From an uncultured Schlesneria sp. (GTDB taxonomy: Bacteria; Planctomycetota; Planctomycetia; Planctomycetales; Planctomycetaceae), in assembly GCA_903871875.1 (NCBI GenBank), contig CAIQIR010000101.1, positions 34,380 to 98,379 on the forward strand: 64,000 nucleotides of DNA, given 5' to 3'. The stretch's first letter is position 1, and each line of letters begins with the position of its first letter. The notes beneath the pieces were generated by a model. That model ran no database searches. It was not told the origin of the DNA and saw only the letters and a list, made by a program, of their open reading frames with translations. Positions 58,469 to 64,000 of the stretch are shown here, one piece after another. The translations under genes were made by a program, and so were the position numbers.

Positions 58469-61400
58469 ATGGAAAAGTCCGAAGACTCCGTGACAGAACG
58501 AACCAGCAGATGGTCGTTGCCCTGCCTGATTTGTCTCGGCTTGCTGGTCGCATCGGTCGGAAGATCCGAGGACACAGCGGGTTCCGCGGACGCCAAGCAT
58601 GAATTCTTCGAGAAACAAGTACGGCCGATCCTGGTCGCTCGCTGTTTTGAATGTCATGCCGGTGGCGACAAAACGCCCAAAGGCGGACTGCGTGTCGATT
58701 CCCGCGATGCTCTGCTGACCGGCGGCGACACCGGCCCGGCCGTCACGCTCGATCAACCCTCAACCAGTTTGCTCCTGTCGGCGATTAACTATGGCGATCT
58801 GTACCAGATGCCGCCCAAGTCGAAACTTCCCGCCAACGAAATCGCGGTCCTGTCGAAGTGGGTCGAGACCGGACTGACCTGGCCCAAGGAATCATCGTCG
58901 TCCGCCGCGACCGTCAAACCGTTCGACCTGACCGCCCGCGCGACAGAACACTGGTGCTGGCAACCACTCCAGCCCAGTCCGCCACCCGTTGTCAAAGACG
59001 CGGCATGGCCGGTCTCCACGGTCGACCGGTTTATTTTGGAGAAACTGGAAGCCAAAGCCATTCACCCCGCCCCACCCGCCGACAAACGGGCCTTGTTACG
59101 CCGGATCTACTTCGATCTGGTCGGACTCCCTCCGACCCCGGACGAAGTGGAAAAATTTGTTCAGGATCAGCGACCGCGCGCCTTCGAAGACGTCGTGGAT
59201 CGGTTGCTGGGTTCAGTGCACTTTGGCGAACGCTGGGGCCGGCACTGGCTGGACCTGACCCGTTACGCGGAAACGCGCGGCCACGAGTTCGAGCCGATCA
59301 TTCCCAACGCCTGGCAATACCGCGACTATGTCATCCGCGCCCTGAATACCGATGTGCCTTATGATCGTTTTCTGACGGAACAGATTGCGGGCGATTTGAT
59401 CGAACCCCGGTGGCGGTTCCCCGCTGCATCGCCCGCGGCGGCATCCGAATCAAATCTGTCGATCAACGAATCGTTGCTGGGAACCGGGTTCTGGTTCCTG
59501 GGTGAAGAGGTTCACTCGCCCGTCGACATCCGCAAGGACGAGACGGATCGGATCGACAATCGACTCGACGTGCTGTCGAAAACGTTTCTCGGCCTGACGG
59601 TGGCCTGTGCGCGCTGTCACGATCACAAATTCGACGCGATTTCCCAACAGGACTATTACGCGTTGGCAGGGTTCGCGATCAGCAGCAGCTATCGGCAAAT
59701 TCGCGTGGAGACCGTCGAACAACATCGACGAATTGCGGGCCAATTGGCCGATGTCCGTCGCCAGGCCGAACGGGCTCTGGCCAATGCTCTGATCAAGACC
59801 AGCCAACCGGTGATCGACAAGCTCGATCGCTATTGGCTTTCCGCACTGCAGGCCGTGAACGAGACTACGCCCCGTTCGCCGACCGGCGCCGCAGAACAAG
59901 CTGCCGCCACGACGACTGTCGTGGCTCGCCTGGCGACCGAGACCGGATTGGATGCGACACTGCTCGAACGCTGGTACGTCGAAATGAACCTGGCGAAAGC
60001 CGACAAACAGCATCCTCTGCACGGACTGATCGACGGCACCACGAATGATCAAGCGGCACGTGCCGGTCGCGATACCCCGGCAGCACCACCGGGGCTTGTC
60101 GTGGATTTTGGGGCCCCCGCGACATTCCCTCCTCTTCAGGACGGCGTGTCGTTTGGATTGCAACCGGTACCGCAAGGCCAGCTCATCATCAGCGGAACGC
60201 CAGCAGCGCCGAAAGCCCATGTCGCGACCATCGGCGGCTGGGAACGAGATCTCTTCTGGAAGAAAAATACGCTGACTCCGGGCACGGAAGTCGACGCGAG
60301 TGCTATCGGTGCCGGACAACCTTACGGCCGCATGGTTCGCTCGCCCGAATTCCATTTGGCACACCGTCGAGCCTGGTATCTCGTGCGGGGCTCGGTTCGC
60401 GCCTATGCGGTCGTCAATTCCCACCTGATCGTCGTGGGGCCACTGCACAATTCGCTCGTCCGTGAATTCAAGCAGGCCGACGATCAATGGCACTGGGTGT
60501 CTCACGATCTGGATCTGTACCAGGGTCACCGCCTGCACGTCGAGTTCTCGCCGATCGGTGACGAGTCCTGCTCGATCGCGCTGGTCGTCCAGAGTGACGA
60601 ACAGCCTCAGTGGCCCGACGCCCTTTGGCGCGGGATGCACGACGCGGTCGCCTCAGCGGAAACACAGGCCGCCCGCGTGGTCGCCTATCAGAAGGCGTTC
60701 CGTGACGCGGCCCAATCGCTGGTCGTCGACGAGGCGAATCATTCGCCGAACCGGGACCGGGCCGAACTGGCCGATTGGTTCGTCAAACATTCTTCACTGT
60801 TTTCATTGGCCGAGATCACACAGCCGATGGCGCGGCTGCATGAGGCCGAAGCGGAACTCGCGAAACAGGTCCGCTGGGAATCAACACTCGCGCCGGCGAT
60901 TTTTGATGGCAACGGCGTGGATGAATCCCTGCTGGTACGAGGGAATTCCAACACGCCCAAAGCACCGGTCCCGCGGCGGTTTCTCGCCGCGTTCAACAGC
61001 AGCAGTCCCGAATCGGCAGCGGGCTCGTCCGCCAACATCGGCAGCGGCCGGTTGCAACTGGCCCGCGACATCCTGCGCAGTCCGCTCGCATCCCGAGTGG
61101 CCGTCAATCGAATCTGGCATCACCTGTTCGGACGCGGCATTGTGCCCACGGTCGACAACTTAGGTGTGCTGGGATTGCCTCCCTCTCACCCCGCACTGCT
61201 CGATCATCTCGCCCAGCAATTCATGCAAGAGAGCTGGTCGACGAAGGCCATGATTCGCGCGCTGGTCCTCAGCCGGACCTATCAGATGTCGAGTCGTCCC
61301 ACGACCGCGGAATCGGTCGATCCCAATAACGAGTTGTGGCATCGCATGCCGCTGAAGCGACTCGAGGGAGAAGTCATTCGTGATTCATTGCTGGCGGTTT

Positions 61401-61900
61401 CTGGACGTCTCGACCGCACACCCTTTGGCCCCAGCGTTCCGATTCACCTGACCGAATTCATGCAAGGCCGCGGTCGCCCAGGCGCCAGCGGACCACTCGA
61501 CGGCAACGGCCGCCGCAGCATCTATATCTCCGTCAGACGCAATTTCCTCTCGCCAATGATGCTGGCCTTTGATACGCCGAATCCCTTTTCCACGGTCGGT
61601 CGCCGGACCGTCTCCAACGTTCCGGCCCAGGCGCTAATTCTGATGAATGACCCATTTGTGATTGAACAGGCGAATCGCTGGGCCGACCTCCTGTTGTCGG
61701 ACTCGGCAATGACCACCGAACAGCGCATCAACCGAATGTACTTGACCGCGTTCGCCCGCCCCAACACCCCCGACGAACTGGTGGAAGCCACGACCTTCCT
61801 CAACTCACAGGATGCCGGAAAACCGGAACATCAACGTGAGGCCTGGAGCCAGCTATGCCATGTGATCTTCAACGTGAAGGAATTTATCTTCGTCGAATGA
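58469..61900 (+). CDS. PSCyt1 / DUF1549 / DUF1553 planctomycete cytochrome protein
   Basis: A 1143-residue exported protein, started at 58469 (AGGAG 11 nt upstream). After a signal peptide (LPCLICLGLLVASVGRS) comes PSCyt1 with haem motif CFECH (59-63). DUF1549 begins near DRFILEKLEAKAIHPAPPAD and contains RWGRHWLDLTRYAE; a second CxxCH (CARCH) lies in the middle (ACARCHDHKFDAI). DUF1553 occupies the C-terminal third (ASRVAVNRIWHHLFGRGIV, GRRTVSNVPAQALILMNDPF). This is a planctomycete/verrucomicrobial signature protein, often linked to secreted polysaccharide or sulfatase systems; exact function unknown. It is 129 bp upstream of the DUF1501 gene. Confidence 0.93.
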   Translation: MEKSEDSVTERTSRWSLPCLICLGLLVASVGRSEDTAGSADAKHEFFEKQVRPILVARCFECHAGGDKTPKGGLRVDSRDALLTGGDTGPAVTLDQPSTSLLLSAINYGDLYQMPPKSKLPANEIAVLSKWVETGLTWPKESSSSAATVKPFDLTARATEHWCWQPLQPSPPPVVKDAAWPVSTVDRFILEKLEAKAIHPAPPADKRALLRRIYFDLVGLPPTPDEVEKFVQDQRPRAFEDVVDRLLGSVHFGERWGRHWLDLTRYAETRGHEFEPIIPNAWQYRDYVIRALNTDVPYDRFLTEQIAGDLIEPRWRFPAASPAAASESNLSINESLLGTGFWFLGEEVHSPVDIRKDETDRIDNRLDVLSKTFLGLTVACARCHDHKFDAISQQDYYALAGFAISSSYRQIRVETVEQHRRIAGQLADVRRQAERALANALIKTSQPVIDKLDRYWLSALQAVNETTPRSPTGAAEQAAATTTVVARLATETGLDATLLERWYVEMNLAKADKQHPLHGLIDGTTNDQAARAGRDTPAAPPGLVVDFGAPATFPPLQDGVSFGLQPVPQGQLIISGTPAAPKAHVATIGGWERDLFWKKNTLTPGTEVDASAIGAGQPYGRMVRSPEFHLAHRRAWYLVRGSVRAYAVVNSHLIVVGPLHNSLVREFKQADDQWHWVSHDLDLYQGHRLHVEFSPIGDESCSIALVVQSDEQPQWPDALWRGMHDAVASAETQAARVVAYQKAFRDAAQSLVVDEANHSPNRDRAELADWFVKHSSLFSLAEITQPMARLHEAEAELAKQVRWESTLAPAIFDGNGVDESLLVRGNSNTPKAPVPRRFLAAFNSSSPESAAGSSANIGSGRLQLARDILRSPLASRVAVNRIWHHLFGRGIVPTVDNLGVLGLPPSHPALLDHLAQQFMQESWSTKAMIRALVLSRTYQMSSRPTTAESVDPNNELWHRMPLKRLEGEVIRDSLLAVSGRLDRTPFGPSVPIHLTEFMQGRGRPGASGPLDGNGRRSIYISVRRNFLSPMMLAFDTPNPFSTVGRRTVSNVPAQALILMNDPFVIEQANRWADLLLSDSAMTTEQRINRMYLTAFARPNTPDELVEATTFLNSQDAGKPEHQREAWSQLCHVIFNVKEFIFVE

Positions 61901-62029
61901 CCCCGATGACCTGACGCGGAAGATCGGCGACGCAGTGCAGGTCGCGACACCTTCTGGTCAACACGATCCGCATAAAAGCGAACCGACCGACCGAAAGAAC
62001 ACTCACTCGAATTCCTCAAGAGACCTGTC

Positions 62030-63472
62030 ATGTTTCCTTGCCAACGCTATCTTGCTCAACCGCTTTCCCGGCGTGCCCTGCTCTCGCAAGCCGCTCACGG
62101 GTTCGGGGCCGTTGCGCTGTCGACGATGCTGGCCAAAACAGGTGCCTTGGCCGGGACGAGTGACGGTGTCAGCTCGCTCACGCCCACGATCAGCCATTTC
62201 CCAGCCAAAGCTCGGAACATCATCTTCCTGTATATGGACGGCGGACCCTCGCAAGTCGACACCTTCGATCCCAAACCGCTCTTGGACAAATATGACGGCC
62301 GAGCACCGCACGAAGTGATCGCGAAGGTCGAGCCGACGCAGTTCGCCAATATCGGCAAGATTCTGAAATCGCCCTGGAAATTCCGGCAATACGGCGAATC
62401 GGGCCTGCCTGTCAGCGACCTGTTTCCGCACATTGCGTCTTGTGCCGATGAACTGGCTGTCGTCCGATCGATGGTCGCTCCGTTCTCGGAACATACGTTC
62501 GCCAACTATTTCCTGCATACCGGGCACGGTCAGCAGGGGCGTCCCAGCCACGGGGCCTGGGTCAGTTATGGACTGGGTTCCGAATGTGATGACTTGCCCG
62601 CCTTCGTCATCCTGAATGGCGGCCTGATCCCACCTGGTGGAATGGATTGTTTCGGCAGTGGATTTTTGCCGGCGGCTTTTCAAGGATCCGTCTTTACCTC
62701 AGGTGAAGCGCCCGTCGCCAACATCCGGCCCACCGAGAAAACTCGCGAACTGCAAGAAGTGAAGCTGGCGCTCATGCAGCGATTGGACCGGCAGCGGCTG
62801 GAGCAATTCGGGCGAGTCGACGCGCTCGAATCGGCCATCGCCAACTATGAACTGGCGGCACGCATGCAAACGGCGGTACCCGCCATCATGGATCTGCGGA
62901 ATGAGACCAAATCGACGCACGAGGCTTATGGTCTGTCGGATGATTTCCCGAACACCCAGATCTATGGACGACTGTGCCTGGTCGCGAGACGCCTGGTCGA
63001 ACGCGGCGTCCGCTTTATTGAACTGACCTGCCCCGCCGGCAATGGAGACCGTTGGGATCAACACGCCAACTTGATCGACGGTCACACGAAGAATGCTCGT
63101 TCTGTCGACAAGCCGATTGCCGCTTTGATCCGCGATCTGAAGCAACGCGGCCTATTGGACGAGACCTTGATCGTCTGGTGCGGCGAATTCGGAAGGACCC
63201 CCTTCGCGCAAGGCAGCGACGGACGCGATCACAATCCGTACGGCTTCTCGATCTGGCTGGCCGGCGGCGGCATCAAGGGCGGCACCATCTATGGCGTCAC
63301 CGATGAATTCGGTTATCGAGCCATCGAAAACAAGGTCGAAGTCCACGACCTGCACGCCACGATGTTGCATCTGCTGGGCGTGGATCACACACGCCAGACG
63401 TTCCGTTTCGGCGGTCGCGACATGCGGTTGACCGACGTCCATGGACATGTGGTTCACGAGATCCTGGCTTAA
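62030..63472 (+). CDS. DUF1501 protein, Tat-exported
   Basis: A 480-residue protein that regularly accompanies PSCyt1/DUF1549/DUF1553 proteins. The N-terminus LSRRALLSQAAHGFGAVALS is a twin-arginine-type signal. The body resembles the alkaline-phosphatase/sulfatase superfamily: NIIFLYMDGGPSQVDTFDPK, PFSEHTFANYFLHTGHGQQG, WCGEFGRTPFAQGSDGRDHN and HDLHATMLHLLGVDH. It may be a hydrolase with metal, but catalysis is undemonstrated. It probably shares a transcript with the upstream gene. Confidence 0.92.
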   Translation: MFPCQRYLAQPLSRRALLSQAAHGFGAVALSTMLAKTGALAGTSDGVSSLTPTISHFPAKARNIIFLYMDGGPSQVDTFDPKPLLDKYDGRAPHEVIAKVEPTQFANIGKILKSPWKFRQYGESGLPVSDLFPHIASCADELAVVRSMVAPFSEHTFANYFLHTGHGQQGRPSHGAWVSYGLGSECDDLPAFVILNGGLIPPGGMDCFGSGFLPAAFQGSVFTSGEAPVANIRPTEKTRELQEVKLALMQRLDRQRLEQFGRVDALESAIANYELAARMQTAVPAIMDLRNETKSTHEAYGLSDDFPNTQIYGRLCLVARRLVERGVRFIELTCPAGNGDRWDQHANLIDGHTKNARSVDKPIAALIRDLKQRGLLDETLIVWCGEFGRTPFAQGSDGRDHNPYGFSIWLAGGGIKGGTIYGVTDEFGYRAIENKVEVHDLHATMLHLLGVDHTRQTFRFGGRDMRLTDVHGHVVHEILA

Positions 63473-63529
63473 TCCCAACAGGGATCCGCGAAGGTTGCTC
63501 AAGGGGATCGCCGGTGAGAACCGCGGGCA

Positions 63530-64000
63530 TCACACCGCGTCGATTCGGTCGCGAATCTCGTTCAGGACGTTTTCAATATCGAGGCAAATCGAATGGATGG
63601 GCAGGTCGTTGGCGGTCTCGCCGAAAGGGTCTTCAATCTCGACACCGATCTCTTCGACGCCAAACAAGCTGTAAGAAATGAGCAACGTCGTCGGGATAGT
63701 GGCCCAACCAAATTCCTGAACCAGGGCTAACGGCAGGGTGAAACAATAGACAATCAACACACGCCGGAGATGAACGGCATAAGCGAACGGCAGTGGTGTC
63801 GTCCGAATGCGATCGCAGGCACCGCTGTAATCCACCAGCAGTTGCAGATTGTGATCCAGGGCCGACAATTGAAGCCCATCAATCAACCCCCGATCGCGTG
63901 CTGATCGCAAACGACTGGTGATGACACAGGCCACCGCCAGGGGACCATTCAACGAGGACTTGACGCGGACTTCATCCGCAGGAGACACATCGCGCAAGAC
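63530..64000 (-). CDS. Bestrophin-family protein, C-terminal part (cut by window edge)
   Basis: The last 156 residues; the gene begins beyond base 64000. The visible part carries the bacterial bestrophin (UPF0187) signatures CDRIRTTPLPFAYAVHLRR, then a transmembrane segment (VLIVYCFTLPLALVQEF), SYSLFGVEEIGVEIEDPFG and NDLPIHSICLDIE. Members form pentameric anion or cation channels in the inner membrane. It is convergent with the DUF1501 gene (57 bp apart). Confidence 0.88.
   Translation of the reverse strand, partial: VLRDVSPADEVRVKSSLNGPLAVACVITSRLRSARDRGLIDGLQLSALDHNLQLLVDYSGACDRIRTTPLPFAYAVHLRRVLIVYCFTLPLALVQEFGWATIPTTLLISYSLFGVEEIGVEIEDPFGETANDLPIHSICLDIENVLNEIRDRIDAV

Noticed and set aside
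59450..60640. 396-codon antisense frame over the PSCyt1 gene
   Set aside because: Same explanation; no motif and no promoter context.

Overview
This 64-kb window comes from the chromosome of a planctomycete (Planctomycetota). The evidence is the gene content: a PSCyt1/DUF1549/DUF1553 protein followed by a DUF1501 protein, a DUF1559 pseudopilin-like protein paired with a small lipoprotein, a sulfatase, an FG-GAP/VCBS protein, a Val/Thr-rich secreted protein, cytochrome-domain proteins with CxxCH motifs, and a high-GC codon pattern that opens long antisense frames everywhere. I cannot fix the genus. Most genes are chromosomal housekeeping or lineage-typical genes. I see no rRNA, tRNA, CRISPR array, prophage or intact insertion sequence.

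Layout. 0-2 kb: a GntR regulator (YtrA type) in front of an ABC ATPase and a permease cut by the window edge, with a 36-bp perfect palindrome over its promoter. 2-12 kb: rimO, a prolyl oligopeptidase, a LURP-one/scramblase-like protein, a cysteine-less redoxin protein, an HlyD-type protein, an atypical Ser/Thr kinase and accA with a hairpin-rich leader. 12-25 kb: dtd-thiO (overlapping), a two-haem protein, larE, a 35-residue Lys-rich protein, glyA, a BRCT-MerR-TPR protein, a small His-rich membrane protein, an esterase, a PSP1 protein and a large secreted protein. 25-31 kb: a Val/Thr-rich secreted protein, a membrane-anchored redoxin-like protein, leuA with what looks like a complete ribosome-mediated attenuator, and a divergent SGNH-like protein. 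31-43 kb: glutamate-type dehydrogenase, HEAT-repeat protein, FG-GAP protein, sulfatase, acyl-CoA ligase, receiver-HATPase protein, DUF1559 protein and lipoprotein. 44-54 kb: a metal-efflux type cluster (PepSY-like protein, response regulator, histidine kinase, adaptor, HME-RND permease, TolC-like lipoprotein). 54-64 kb: a SASA-type esterase, a SEFIR gene remnant, a 1.6-kb gene-poor stretch, a sigma-54-type AAA+ regulator with an altered GAFTGA loop, a receiver-only protein, the PSCyt1/DUF1501 pair and a bestrophin cut by the right edge.

The best candidate for an undescribed system is the leuA leader (29454-29726, minus strand). A promoter with TTGACC and TATCAT 17 bp apart is followed by a 14-codon peptide with five Leu codons, a hairpin over those codons, an alternative antiterminator pairing and a 10-bp terminator with a U-tract about 70 nt before leuA. 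Nothing else on that strand needs terminating. Several genes also look like catalytically degenerate members of enzyme families: two redoxins without cysteines, an SGNH protein with GDE for GDS, a kinase with DFS for DFG, and a peptidase-like domain without HExxH.
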